From NCBI GenBank assembly GCA_003952965.2, contig CM025854.1:16082029-16146028 (forward strand): a stretch of 64,000 bases of DNA, given 5' to 3'. This document shows positions 51,655 through 64,000 of the stretch, piece by piece (within the stretch, counting starts at the first letter, position 1; each line of letters opens with the position of its first letter). The notes under the pieces are model-generated. The model saw only the letters and a program-made list of their open reading frames with translations, was not told the DNA's origin and searched no databases. The position numbers were made by a program, and so were the translations under genes. Source of the stretch: Morella rubra. Taxonomy: Eukaryota > Streptophyta > Magnoliopsida > Fagales > Myricaceae.

Positions 51655-53807
51655 GGCTCTAAATAAACAGGAGGATTGAATTTTTTTCTTTTGATTTTCT
51701 TATTTTTCTTTTTCTTCTCTGCCTTTTGCTTGCCGATATTTTTGTAAAAAGGGTGTAGGTTGGTATGTCCAGGCTTCTTGCATCTAAAGAAAATAATATT
51801 ATTCTTTTTGCTACTATCTCCTTTGTAGCTTTTCTTCCTTAGAAATCTTTTGTCTCCTTATTTCTTCCAAAAGAACTTCTTGAATCTCTTGGTGAACAAT
51901 GCCATTTTTTCATCATCTTCAGAGATTCATCGTCACTAGAGCATGAGCCTTTCAAGGCTATGCCTATTTTTCCTTTTCCTTCATCCTCATCTCCCTTTAC
52001 TTGTTCATCTCATGTGTCATGAGAGATCCCATGAGCTCATCCAAAGAAGCTTTGTCAAATCTTTGGCTTCTTGAATGGCAGTAACCTTGGGTTCATAAGC
52101 TTTTGGTAGACACCTAAGGATCTTTCTCACCATTTCAACATTAATGTATTCTTTACCAAGAGATTTAAATAATTGATAATATCAGTAAAGCGAGTAAACA
52201 TAGATGAATAGATTCATAAGATTTCATCTTAAAAAGCTCATAATTATGAACAAGCATATTAATCTTATTCTCCTTGACTTGATTTGTACCTTTATGGGCC
52301 ATTTGAAGTTTGTCCCAAATTTGTTTCACGGAATCACAACCAGAAACACGATCGAATTCATTTGAATCAAGTGCACAATATAAAACATTCATAGCTTTAG
52401 AATTTAAAGACATAAGCTTAAGATCAGCATCATCAAAATCCTTTTCATCCTTCAATATACCTTTAATGTTCTTAAGGAATCTAGGACCTCTGGAAATGAT
52501 TCTCCATAGATCGTAATTAACGGCTTGGATATAAATTCTCATCCTTGCCTTCCAGTAGTCATAACAAGTTCCATTGAACAAGGTAGTCTATTTGTAGATT
52601 GACCTTCAGCTAAAGAAGTGCTAACAAGGGTTGTCATATTTAGTACGAAAAACCTTAGCTCTGATACCAATTGTGAGTCTAAATAACAACCCAAGAGAGG
52701 GGGTAAATTGAGTTTTAATAAAAATTAAAACTTTTTCCAAGATAATTTAAGCTAAGGAACAATAATGCATAAAGCACCACAAATATGAATATGAAGCAAA
52801 TAATATGAGAGATAGAGTTAGAGAGATGACACCGTAATTTTAGGTGTTCAACTAACACTTATCTACGTCCACCCCAAGGCTATTGACTTCCTTGGGCTTT
52901 TTTCACTATTCTCCAAATAGAAAGTACACCTTAGCTCACAGGTGCTAAGAAACCTTTACAAAACGTTTGCGAGCTCACATTTTAACTCTCTTCATAAATT
53001 CCAAAACCAAGGGATTTCTTCTACCCTCACGAGTAGAACTAAGTGTTTACCCAACACTTAAGTGTTTACAAAAAATGGGTACAAAGGAATAATAAAGAAA
53101 GACTCTCTAAGCCAAATAAGCAAGAGGAAACCACAACAAGATTCTTGAAGGAAAGCTAAAGTGTGACAGGTGGGAGCACAAGCTTTCTTGGTAGGTGCGT
53201 TTTTCTCTTTTCTTCAAAGCATTTTTCTCTCTCTTGAAGTTAGGGCATAAAATAAATGCAAGTTTATTTATTTATTTATTTATACTCTATTTGGCTTCAA
53301 AACCCTCAAGAGTATTGTTGGAAGGGTACCTATGACTTTTTGGAGCATTTTAAATGAACTGACAACGTTTCAGTATTTTTTGCGAAATCGCAACATGTGT
53401 CAACACATAGTCTGCATGTGTCGACACCATGAATTTACCTCTCAGGTGATAGTGCAATGTATCGACACTAGTCCATCAATTTGTTGACACCCTAAAAACT
53501 ATTTTCGGGTGTCAGTGTAATATGTCGACACTATCAGTGGTGGAGAGAAAAATTAGCATCTTGAAAGTGTTCATTCCATTTCAACACTTCTTTAAACACC
53601 TACAATAAGAAAAATTGATCTATCAACATTGTGTAATGGTGTTTAAGTACGATTAGAAATATTTAAAAGAGATAACCTCAATCTTTGGAAACACTTTTTA
53701 GAAATTGTGGATTGACAAGGTCAAATCTAAAAGTCTTCAAAGACTTAGTAAATTTTAGTTATCATCAAAATTCTATGTATTGTTTGCAAAACAGCCTTGG
53801 GCTAACA
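51655..53807 (-). mobile_element. Nested Ty1/Copia fragment: one LTR and gag (fossil)
   Basis: On the minus strand an LTR of about 1,136 bp (53807-52672, starting TGTTAG and ending CTCACA) is followed by a primer-binding site TTGGTATCAGAGC and a gag region (52581-52165) with KARMRIYIQA and a KGTNQVKENKINMLVHNYE-type helix, and further down a zinc-knuckle-like stretch. The remaining genes and the second LTR are absent. The insertion interrupts the Gypsy element and is therefore younger than it. Broken; the left limit is approximate. Confidence 0.75.
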
Positions 53808-56032
53808 CGATTTTCATTCTGCTCCCATGGTACCAACACAAGCTCGAACTTCTTGAAAGCCTGCCTCAATGTCTCAACCTAAACCAAATATTCCCACATT
53901 CGTTCTTGCTTTGCAATATAATGTCCTAAAATCTGATTGACAACTAGTTGAGAGTTACTTCGAGCATGTATTCCATATGCCCCCATCATGCGTGCAATGG
54001 CCAGGCCAGCCAATAAAGCTTTATACTCTGCTTCATTATTAGTGGCCAGAAAATCGAAGTGTAGGGTGTATTCTATCTCTACCCCATCAGGGAAAGTAAG
54101 AGCCGCTCTGGCTCCACTGGCTGCCCGATTAGAAGAGCCATCCACATGCACAGTCCATATTTTTTCCTAGATGCGTGGGTCATCACCCTCAACAGGAGTT
54201 TAGTCCTCGGCGAAGTCTTGCAAGAAATCAGCAACAGCCTGCCCTTTAATGGCTGTGCGAGGGAAATATGATATGTCGAATTCACTCAACTCCAGGGACC
54301 AATGGATTAGGTGCCCAGATGCATCGTGCTTCTACAACACTTTTTTCAATGGTAGATTAGTAATTACGCAAATAGTATGAGCTTGAAAATAAGGGCACAA
54401 TTTTCATACTGTGACTATCAGGCTCAATGCAATTCTTTCCATAAACGGATACCTTAATTTTGCTCCTCTGAGGGCCCGACTGATATAGTACACCGTCATC
54501 TGGATCTTATGTTCTTCCCAGACTAGGACTAACTCACAGAATACTGACTGGCTGCTAAATACACGTATAATAACTCGCCCGACACTAGCCGACTGAGAAT
54601 TGGAGGCTGGGCCATGTATGCTTTGAGTGATTCTAGAGCGCAAGTACATTCCTCATCCCAGGTGAAGGTTTTCCGCAAAATTCGAAATAAGGGTAGGCAA
54701 TGATCTGTAGATCATGAGATGAAATGATTTAGGGCTACCACCTGCCCCGTTAATCTCTGCAATTCATTTCAATTAGTAGGCCCATTGAGTTGTAAGACTG
54801 CTTCAATCTTCTTAGGGTTAGCCTGGATCCCTCTCTCAAAAACCATAAATCCGAAGAACTTTTTTGAGGATATACCGAAAATGCATTTGGCAGGGTTCAA
54901 TTTCATGTCATAACAGTCTAGGGTGTCGAGGTCTTAGCCAAATCTTTCCTTCAAATGTTTCTCCGTTTGTCTGCTTTTCACGAGCATGTCATCTACATAA
55001 ACCTCAATATTCCTACTAATTTTTTTCTTAAACAAAGCATTCACCAATCTTTGGTAGGTAGCACTAGCATTTTTTAAACCAATAGGCATGACCAAGTAAC
55101 ATTAGAGTCCCCTATCAGTTATAAAAGAGATTTTTTTCTTGATCTGCGGAGTGCATCTTTATTTGGTTATAGCCCGATAAGGCATCTAGGAAAGAAAGGA
55201 ACTGATGTTCGGCTATGGAGTTAACTAATATGTCAATCCTAGGTAAATGATAACTATCGTTCGGGCAAGCTTTATTAAGGTCAGTAAAATCCACACACAT
55301 CCGCCACTCTCCATTAGACTTAGGGACCAAGACTACGTTAGCCAGCTAATCAGGACTTCTCTTATTAATCCTACCTCCAATAGTTTGTCCACTTCCTTGG
55401 CTATCATTTTGTTTCTTTCAGGCGTAGAAGCCCTTCTCTTCTACCAGACAGGTTTCTTGGCTGGATCAAAGCTGAGTCGATGCATCATTATTGAAGGATC
55501 CACCCTTTTCATATCTCTATGGGACCGTGCAAAAGACTTCATTCGAAGCCGCAAGAATTGGAGCAGCGCTTGCTTAGCCTGTTCGTCTTGCGAAGCGCCT
55601 ACCTTCACCACTTTATCTGCCTCCAACTCTAAGCTCTCCAATGTTTCTGTCGTCTGAGCGTGGGGTATAGGCCTTTTGTTTTGTTCACCACTAAAGCTTC
55701 TAACGATTTGCATCATTACTGAAGGATCCACCCCTCTCATATCTCTATAGGACCATGCAAAAGACTTCATTTGAAACCACAAGAATTGGAGCAGCGCTAG
55801 CTTAGCTTGTTCGTCTTGCGACGCGCCTACCTTCACCACTTTATCCGCCTCCAGCTCCAAACTCTCTAATGGTTCTGTCGTCTGAGCATGGGGTATAGGA
55901 CTTTTGTCCACCACTAAAGCTTCTAAGTACTTCATCGTCGAATCTTTTGGTGCCATCAAGTCAGTTAATGACATAGTATCAACTAGAAAACGTCACTGCC
56001 ACTAAAAGTATGTTCCCATAAACGATGCTATT

Positions 56033-56367
56033 TGATGAAGCCATTTTTAATTGGCCTATCACAAAGTCAACTGGGGTAAGAGCCGGAGGGAGTTTGAGTC
56101 GATTGATTCTTCACCCTTTTATTCTATTTTTAGGACCGTCAGTCAGTGGCTGGGCTGGGAGCAATTATAATTCCTTACGTTGGCTTCTTTACTAGATAAA
56201 GTTTTGGGAGCAATTATAATTCCTTACGTTGGCTTCTTTACTAGTCTTTTTATAGACTTTCAATCACAAAAAGGCACATGCCACATCGAATGAGCTGATT
56301 CTTGCCTCACTATTTTTAGACTTCTAGTTATGGACTTTTGTATTAAGGAAAAATTCCTCCTCTATCA
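56033..56367 (-). repeat. LTR of the Gypsy element (5' side by orientation), shortened
   Basis: 335 bp, with the same ends as 50089-50743. A short internal direct repeat (GGGAGCAATTATAATTCCTT) occurs twice at about 56157 and 56207. Confidence 0.85.
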
Positions 56368-56372
56368 AATAC

Positions 56373-57332
56373 ACATAATAAAACTGCAGGTCCATCCACA
56401 AATGAGTGACGAGCAACCGATGCTTATGACGTTGTCGTTAATTGGTTTCTGCCCTGATCTACTTTTAATATAGGGCTAACTTCCAGCAACTGTGGCCGAA
56501 AGTACGTCTACATTCAATGTCTACCCATCCAGCCATCCATACAGGACACGGGAGTTACATACATCTGTAAAGAACATACGTAGATGTATATATATTTAAA
56601 AATACACCGCGCGCGGACAAAGGTACGCATGTTATTCATGTCCAATTTCTTTGCATTTTTCGCACAACTTTTGGATTGGAGAGCACTTCCTTTTCGTAGG
56701 TATTCACTTACCCATTATAATCTTCAACACAGTAGCTTTCTTCTAATCTACCTTTGGCATCGAATCGCGTCCACCCGTGAATCCGTGATTGATTTGATTG
56801 AGGGTTTAATTCTTTGCTGCCCGTATTATATTGGAAGGCCGGTACTGTGATTGGCCGTCCATGAGCCCCTATTCAACGGCATACAAGTGGCGATGCTTTT
56901 GGTGCCGGATAACTCAAACAAATATATTAAGATACGTATGACTTTAGCTGCAGCTACCATCACCGTCACGGATATAGGCCGTCTATCACTGCACCCTACA
57001 AGTCTAGCTACATGCCTATATATGGTCCATGCATGCACGACTGAGAAAATAATTCTCCCATACATGAACCCATCGATCTCTTCCAACGGAACTGGAAACT
57101 GCTGCTGAAATCAGTTTGGCAAATGACGGAATCACCATCTCATGATGAAGACCCAAAATGTTGCCACTCTAGCTGCATGGTGGACTAATGGTAGCACTTT
57201 ATAACGTGTGAATTGTACAACACCCTTTATTTGTCTGGTCTACTTTCTTTCCTTTCTCTAATCTCCTCTCGTCACCCTCCTTGCTTGCCATTTGGTCCAT
57301 GATTTATTTCCTGAAACTGCAAGGTTTCAAGA
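56373..57332. other. Intergenic, no gene recognised
   Basis: About 1 kb of mixed composition. Open frames on both strands at 56826-57108 lack recognisable domains. Nothing is supported. Confidence 0.5.
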
Positions 57333-57340
57333 GGAACGGG

Positions 57341-58295
57341 CAGGGGCGGAACTACACAGGGATAATGGGGGGCAGCCGCCCCCGTCGCCTGAAAATTCTT
57401 TGAAAATTTTTTTTTTCCAAGTGTTTAGCCCAGCCGCCCCCATGCCCCAACTGCGCGTCCACCCCCAAACTTATTTTCTGAATGCCAACTGACTTCCTTC
57501 TTTTTAAAAGAGGACTTCTACGTCGAAATATCAAATATCGTTGCCTTTTGTCACATGTGAACTCATCGTATGCTTTTCATACGCTCTTAGTCTCTCTCCA
57601 ATTCGGTTTTTGTACCACTTACTCTCTTTTATTTTTTTTTTGTTTTTTTACTATTAGGCCATTTAATCTTCTAAATTCTGACAATGTCACAACACGATTA
57701 AATATACAACATTTAAAATAATTACAATTTGTTTGCCAAAGACTATTAGAATACAGACACATTATACATAAACTATCAATTTTGTGATATTTTCTTTATT
57801 AACTACTGTCCGTTTACACTTTAAACTCAAAGTGTAGGTCTTGCTGTGAAAATGGTTGAGACAAGAAAGCATACTTTATATTTATTGGTTTATCAGTTAT
57901 TGAGTTGGCATTGGTCTTACCAGTTGCGACTGCAACTGTTGAGAGATTGTTCTCTGCAATGAAGTTAATCAAAACTGACTTGCGTAATAAGACTGGAGAC
58001 GAATGGATGAATGATAGTTTGGTGGTATACATTGAAAGGAAAATTTTTGAAACTATTGAGAACGAAGTTATTTTACGACGTTATCAGAATATACAGTCTC
58101 GTAGGATTCAATTGCCACCTCTCAGTATCAGCAAATATTACGGTACTTGTATTTTAATATTTTTATTGTTTTTAGTCCTTAATTTTTGATATTTTAACTT
58201 TAAGATATTTTTTTGCATTACGGAGTAAATTTTTTTTTTGCCATTTTTCTTTAAGAGTTTGACTCCCTTCGATTGCATTCCTGGTTACGCCTCTG
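57341..58295 (+). mobile_element. hAT deletion derivative, perfect 8-bp TSD
   Basis: A 955-bp element flanked by GGAACGGG at 57333-57340 and 58296-58303. Short inverted ends: CAGGGGCGGAACTAC and, read backwards, CAGAGGCGTAACCAG. The 3' part of a hAT transposase gene lies at about 57900-58190, with LVLPVATATVERLFSAMKLI, LRNKTGDEWMND and YIERKIFETI of the dimerisation domain, followed by RRIQLPPLS. The catalytic region is deleted. Related to 34849-35651. Confidence 0.9.
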
Positions 58296-58303
58296 GGAAC
58301 GGG

Positions 58304-59144
58304 GTTAATTAATTACCAGCCATTTGTTTTTCTTTTAGTGTTTGATACCTTCTTTCATGCGAAAGTTGACAAACTTCTTGATCTGTCTTGCCATCTTAAA
58401 CCTTGACCAGCTTGCAAGCAATTGGCACATCTATACACACACACCATGATACCAATATATAGTCGTGTAAGTAATTAATAATTTTCATGTACCCTCTATA
58501 AAGACTTTGGATGAACCACGATATAATATTATCAATCCCTTTGAGTGAAAGAGTTTACTTTGTGCTAATTGGAAGCGGCATTTGTGCAGACCACCACCTT
58601 TCCTATTCGGTACATTGAATGTTTTCTAATATTTAAGCTGTCTTACTTGAAAGGAACATATTACAAGTCTCAGCAAAATATAATATAGAAATAAAAATTA
58701 TCTTCTGCACCCTCTAAACAAAAATATTTTTTTATTTGAAGAAACAATGTACTTTGCCCCTCAAAACGTCACCCATGTTGCTAGGTAGTACCAAACTATA
58801 AATTATGATACACTACTGGACTCTTAATTAATTAATCGAAACTTATATATAATGTTCACAGCTGGTCAATATCCACCAACTAAGATTGACTATATAACTT
58901 ATCTTAATTGAGGCTTGTTTGAGAGTGCAACATAATCAAATATGGAATTTCAGATACCACATTACCAAAAAAAAAAAAAAAAAATCAATGGTACAAATAA
59001 AGTACCCGTTAACCATAATCAAATAAATCTTTACTAATCATACAAATGAAATTAATCTGATCTAAACCGTCCTTATTGGAAAATAAATTTAAAAAGAATT
59101 TAAAAGAAAAAAAAAAGGACAGAGAGAGGTATGATCACCACAAA
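58304..59144. other. AT-rich intergenic, nothing recognised
   Basis: About 840 bp, with no gene, RNA or repeat I can support. Confidence 0.5.
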
Positions 59145-59153
59145 AATAAAATA

Positions 59154-59641
59154 GGGGAAATGTCATTGTTCGCTCTATAAGTATGCGTCAATTGCATTTG
59201 TGCTTCCTAACTTTCAAAACTGCGATTTACGTCCTCTAAGTATGAAACATTTGCAATGTTCGCCCCCAGTCAAATTTTCCGTTAAACTTGACGGAATTCG
59301 GTATTAAAATGACCGAAATGCCCTCAAAGATAATTTCAAAAAATAAATAAATATTTGAGTATATATATATATTACTGAAATAGAGTTTCAATAGTTTTAT
59401 TTAAAAAATATTGCCTTTTTTTAATATCATTTTTTTAAATTTTTAATATTTTTAGTAATTTTGTCTTGGAGGGTCATTTTGCTCATTTTACAGGCGTTTC
59501 CGTTAGACTTAATGGCTGATTTGGACGGAGTGCGAACATTGAGAATGTCTGAAATTTAGAGAACGTAAATCGCATTTTTGAAACTTAGAGGACATATTGC
59601 AATTGACGCATACTTATGAGGTGAACAAGGATATTTTCCTA
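59154..59641. mobile_element. MULE-type MITE, 488 bp, perfect 9-bp TSD
   Basis: Long TIRs: the left arm includes AAGTATGCGTCAATTGCAT and TTTCCGTTAAACTTGACGGA, and the right arm is the inverse with CATACTTATGAGGTGAAC. The target duplication AATAAAATA at 59145-59153 and 59642-59650 is perfect. An AT-rich centre has no coding potential. Same family as the decayed copy at 12015. Confidence 0.92.
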
Positions 59642-59650
59642 ATAAAATAC

Positions 59651-62305
59651 ATGAATTAAATCATGGGATATACACTCTAACACTACTCCTAAGGTGAACT
59701 ATACTTTCCCTGAATGTATAAGCTGACACATTTGATCAAAATGGCTCTAAAAAGTAGAATTAACATGTTTTAAAATTTTAAATAGTGTATGTATGGTTAA
59801 CTAATATTATATCAATCACTATGAGTATCTAATTATATTTTAATGGACGAAACAAAAATTATATGAAAAAATCAAAGGGAAGAAAATCAAAGATAAAGAA
59901 CAAGACAGAAATGAAATAAATGCTTGATCGTTAGGGTAAAACTATCAACACCTTCTTACAAAAAAAAAAGAAAAAAAAAAAAATATTATGAATTATGATG
60001 CCAAAATCACTAAGAGTTGGAGCCGATCAGACCTAAAAGGAATAAGAAGAGGGGGACGGTGTCGGATGTGGAGACTCTGATGCTAAAATTAGATCTTGAG
60101 AGATATTTAGTCTAGAAAAATAATTAAGCTTAAGAAAATATAAAAGGGTACCTACTATTTATAAGAGGGGGATATTAGAGTTCTAAAGGGAGTCCAGCAA
60201 TATGATCTTCAGGACTAATTGTCTTACCTGAAATCCTGAAGTCTTGAAGCCTCTTGAGTCCTTATCTTTCTTAGAGTCTTTGAGAGATTAACTTATACTT
60301 ATGCGAGTTGAGGGTCTAGAAGGCGCCTGTGGTCTTGGATGAGACTATAGATGAGCTAGTATATCTCAATGGACTGGGTTGGTCATATTATAACCAATCA
60401 ATAAACATAAAGTGAAATTTACTTACCACAGGCAGTCTAAAGGTCAAAAAAAAGGTCATAGGATGAATAGTATAATCAAGACATCTTGAGTTCGAACGGC
60501 ACTAAAATGAAAGTTGTCACTTGTTTGAAAGAAGGGGTTGTGGACTCTCCTAGCACTAGGCAGTAGCACCGCAAACTAGTCGCTGTCCCACGACGGCACC
60601 AATAACAGTGCTAGATTTTGACCCGAGCGATAGCGCCAAAACCATTTCTTTTATTTATTTATTTTACTTTAATTTATAAAAATGACGTAGTGTCGATTCC
60701 CCCAATTTTTCACATACAGTGGCTCCCTCTCCCAAATTTTTGTCTGTTCTCCTCTTTCCCCTTCCGATTGGTGATCTCCACGATGCCTCTCTCATCTCCT
60801 CTGTCAAGATCGATCCAACATCAGGCTACAGTAGATCTCTCTCTTCTCTCTTTGCCTTGCTTTGGATTTATTGGGAATCTTGCGATTTGCATTTTTCCCC
60901 CAAAATTCGTGCGATTAGTTTGATTTTGGATGTCAATTGGGTAGTATATTTTGAATGTGATTAGAATTTTGTTTGAGATTTTGTTCGAGTTCCATTAGGA
61001 TTTACAGATTTGGTAGATTTTTTCAAAATTTTTGGTTGAAATTTGCGATTTTTTTTTTAATGATTTCGGTAGATTTTTGATAAGGTTGTCACAGTAAAAA
61101 TCATCATAGTTCTGTGCCAGTTTCTTCTTTTAACTGGGTCAATAGTGGTGTACATTTTTTAACAATTGCCCATAACGGTGGTGGCAGAAATCGCGCCACG
61201 TATGCACTCTCCTCTCATAGATAATTGACACGAATAGATGGTTCCAATATCGTGGGTTTCTCGTCATAAAAAGGAAAATGCATGAAAAGAAAATACTTCA
61301 AGAAGATTCAAGAAATTTGTGGACATTAAATGGGGGCGTCAAACAATTGGGTGTCCGCTGTCAAATGTGTGTCCCAGGTGAGAGCGGGTCCTGTCCCCCA
61401 TACAACGCAGCGCAACGACATTTCTGACGCGTGCCCGCGTGAAATAATGGATAGTGGATGAATCATGCTGCTTCTCGTTTCCTTTTCTTCTTCTAGAAAT
61501 TCAACTTCTAAGAACGAAAATCCTATATGAAAGTCTGTCTTCTAGAAGTTCAATTATATATCTCTTGCCACACCACCTGTCCCGGAAACAACAGAAGGGA
61601 AATTAATTGTCTTATATGACGTGATTACTTACATCATTTAGCCCTAAAGTAAAGCCTATTACTTATGAAATCTAGCAATTATTACTATATTTGTTTAATT
61701 TAATATTCTAAATATATATAAAAAATTAGGAGAATTGATTTAAAGGTTCCTGAATTGTGATAGTTTTCCAATCCCGACCTTATGCTTTTTTCTGACTCAA
61801 GATTCATATTGTGGCTAATTGTGAAATTGGTCAAGTTTTATTTATCTATTACAGAGATTTATCATCTTTTAAAATTAATTCAATAATTGGAACGATCAGT
61901 TTGGACAAATCTATTTTTTATTTAAGTCTTTAAACTCATCAAATATTATTTAGTTGGATCAAATTAGTCCATCCAAACCCGATTCACGGTTTAGATGGAG
62001 CAATGCAGATTTTTTTGGTTATCCAAAAAATAATTTTCTTATTTGTTTCACCAAACTAATCTTATATGACTAATTTTCTAACCAACTTAGTGATTAAATA
62101 TTTCATTTTTTTGTACAATGTTATAATTTCGTTTTATCATGAATATAGCACTAGCTTCGTCCCTCGCTAGTTGTGGATCAAGCAGCCCATATATTAAAGT
62201 CCCACGAGTTGTTCTTTTTTTTTTTCACATCTTCTTTGGTCCCCTCCCTCACTCCTCCAATGCCCACTTTGTCAGCGGCTCTTAACCATCTTGTCCTGGG
62301 AAGGG
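59651..62305. other. Intergenic, possible LTR scrap, no gene recognised
   Basis: About 2.6 kb. The part at 60000-60600 (GACGGTGTCGGATGTGG..., GCTAAAATTAGATCTTGAG) has the feel of a decayed LTR but no partner here. The stretch at 60700-60960 is CT-rich like a 5' leader and has two overlapping open frames without recognisable domains. The rest is AT-rich. I cannot support a gene. Confidence 0.4.
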
Positions 62306-63495
62306 GTGGCTCTAAGGTAATTGAGGTTTAGGCAAAACTCTACAATAAGGCATTTTATAATAATTTATAAAATAATATATTTTATAAAATAAAATATCAA
62401 TAAGATTTAGTTAAAATGTATTCTTCTAGTTTTTTAAGATGCAAAATTACTTATCAAAATTTATATTCTAGATTTGTTAATATATCATTTTTAATTAATA
62501 ATATTTATTAATCCATTTAATATTTCTTGAGTCATAGTTGATCTTAAGTAGAATTTTATTAGTTTTAGTTTTGAAAAATTTATTTCTTTTCTGCAGAAGT
62601 AATATAGGTATATATTGTCAATAAATTATTATAAAATAAAATAATGAAATTAAAATAAACACAAATTTAAAATAAGACTACACTGCAAATAATGATAACT
62701 AAAACAAATACAACCTAAAATAAAATTAAAGTAAATTTTAGAATAATAGTACCTTTAGTGACAAGTGATCTTGATGCCAAAGATAAGAGTTAAGAAGCAC
62801 CAAGAAATGATAAGAATAAACAATGGAATAGTTGAGATATGATTTTTACGTATTTTTGGTAATTAACAGATATTGTCTCACTTAAGCTTATAGGTTAAGT
62901 GTTAAGCTCTTTTAAAGATAGATTTTTAATTGTTAATTAAGACTTAAAGGGCTAGCAATATTTAACTGCAAAAAAATTAAATAAATTAGTGTATACTCCA
63001 AAAAATGTTAGTATGGATATAAAAAGCTAATCTCAAGGAGATTTTATAGGACTTTTTATTAAAAAAATTGAATCAATTGGCCGAGACTTTATAGGGTTTC
63101 TTTGAATTTATTTGAAATTAATATATTTAAATAATAAGATTTTATAGGGTGAAAGGAGACTTTATAAATACCACAAAAAGTAAAAACTTAATGCTACTTA
63201 AATCAAGTAGATTTAATAGGTCTCTTCAATCAATATACTCTTTAAGTTAAATTTTTTAGGCTTGATATTAAATTTTCTTTAAATATACCATTAAAGAAAA
63301 TAAAATATAGGGCTCTTAAATTTAGGAAGTTAATACTCATTTAATCAAGAAATTTAATAGGTCTCTTTAATAAATATTCTTAAATTTTTGAGGCCTTTAT
63401 TTTAAATTTTCTTTAAATATACCATTAAATAAAATTTTGAATTAAATGAGTCCTAGGCAACCGCCTAATATTGCTTATAGCTGAAGCTGCCCTGT
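62306..63495. repeat. hAT-like non-coding repeat, related to 48289-49275
   Basis: Left end GGTGGCTCTAAGG...GGTTTAGGCAAAA, right end read backwards CAGGGCAGCTTCAGC. About 1.2 kb of AT-rich sequence with the same ordered blocks as 48289-49275. Towards the right it includes several near-repeats of a TTAAATTTTCTTTAAATATACCATTAAA-type motif (about 63270 and 63405). Confidence 0.6.
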
Positions 63496-63525
63496 CACTG
63501 CGAGTGAGCTGCGCCTCATTATGGA

Positions 63526-63748
63526 GGCGTTCAGGAGTGAAAATTTTGGGGGTTAAAAATTTTGGGAATTTAGGGGTTTGTGAAAAAGTAAAGATATTTT
63601 ATGGGATTTGATGAAAAAGTTAAAAGAGAGAAGATTTAAATGAATATTATAATAAAAAAGAATAAATTGAGGAGGAGAGAGAGATTATTTTATAATTTTT
63701 TAATGTGAGTAGAAATTTTGGAGGTGAAAATTTTCACTCCCGAACACC
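63526..63748. repeat. MITE copy, related to 994-1215
   Basis: 223 bp with inverted ends GGCGTTCAGGAGTGAAAATT and, read backwards, GGTGTTCGGGAGTGAAAATT. Its better-preserved ends define the family. The target duplication is unclear. Confidence 0.75.
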
Positions 63749-64000
63749 ACCTATGAGTATCATGGGGCGCGCAGCTCCCCTATATGACACGTCAGATTCT
63801 TGAGTTTGTTTTGTTTTGTTTTTGGGTTGTAGGCAACGCCATATTGTTGCTCTTCCAGAACTTCGACGTGGTCCAATCTTCGAAGTCGTTAAGGGTATGA
63901 AGCCCCTTGATCCCTGTTTCCGCGGTTTAGCCCTCGGGCTTCAAGGAGTTTAACGACGCCCTTGGGTAAAGGAGTAAACGTAAAGGGCAGGTCGCCTAAA
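63749..64000. other. Window end, GC-richer, unidentified
   Basis: The last 250 bases become less AT-rich (from about 63830) and a minus-strand frame is open for some 35 codons, so the edge of a gene may lie here. There are too few bases to recognise a product. Confidence 0.3.

Larger units (their letters stand above)
50089..56367 (-). mobile_element. Ty3/Gypsy LTR retrotransposon, Tat-like, broken, with nested insert (fossil)
   Basis: LTR copies at 50089-50743 and 56033-56367 both start TGAT and end ATCA and are flanked by a perfect 5-bp duplication AATAC (50084-50088, 56368-56372). Between them, on the minus strand, are reverse transcriptase motifs (VDFTDLNKACPNDSYHLPR, about 55330-55115) and RNase H (MHVDGSSNRAASG, about 54151-53879) of a Tat-type element. 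The right LTR is shorter by internal loss. Gag, protease and integrase are largely missing. A Copia fragment is nested inside, and an F-box gene copy lies near the left LTR. The element is broken at many places, probably older than the Copia element at 36227 judging from LTR divergence. Confidence 0.85.

Noticed and set aside
60000-60600. Solo LTR.
   Set aside because: No matching copy, no clear TG...CA ends and no target duplication were found.

Overview
This is nuclear DNA from a flowering plant, most likely a eudicot, perhaps woody. The genes have introns bounded by GT and AG. Several products carry plastid targeting sequences: riboflavin synthase, m-type thioredoxin and a DTW-domain protein. 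A LORELEI-like GPI-anchored protein is specific to land plants. Intergenic DNA is AT-rich and full of plant-type transposable elements. The species cannot be named from this sequence alone.

Five host genes can be supported. They are the 3' part of riboflavin synthase (1-732, +), a small 71-residue protein of unknown function (15806-16684, +), a LORELEI/LLG-type GPI-anchored protein in three exons (18592-19537, -), a DTW-domain tRNA aminocarboxypropyltransferase-like gene in eight exons (22211-27461, -), and an m-type plastid thioredoxin in two exons (42562-46122, +). A broken F-box gene copy lies at about 50926-51420. The host genes are unrelated single units and form no operon-like cluster.

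Most of the rest is mobile DNA. A 6.1-kb Mutator-like element (MULE-1, 5203-11270) has about 270-bp terminal inverted repeats (TIRs). It carries a decayed transposase gene (-) and, tail to tail with it, a small GRF-zinc-finger gene (+). A second, unrelated-looking MULE relic (MULE-2, from 28100 to about 32.4 kb) has the same layout mirrored: a transposase 3' end (+) facing a GRF-zinc-finger gene (-), with the GRF intron in the same place. This repeated transposase/GRF pairing, recalling the convergent mudrA/mudrB genes of maize MuDR, is the most interesting thing in the window. MULE-2 also holds a ladder of four 72-bp duplicated exons, and its GRF protein ends in four 11-residue repeats.

Other elements are three MULE-type MITEs with perfect 9-bp target duplications (1699-2247, 41396-41910, 59154-59641), two hAT deletion derivatives (34849-35651, 57341-58295), an L1-type LINE fragment (32717-34625), a SINE just upstream of the thioredoxin gene (42209-42417), and a nine-copy 137-bp tandem array with tRNA-like promoter boxes (20051-21283). 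Fossil retroelements are a broken Ty1/Copia element with both LTRs (36227-41021), a broken Ty3/Gypsy element with both LTRs (50089-56367) containing a nested Copia fragment and the F-box copy, and a small pararetrovirus-like zinc-knuckle fragment (27954-28099). Stretches where nothing was recognised are listed as such.
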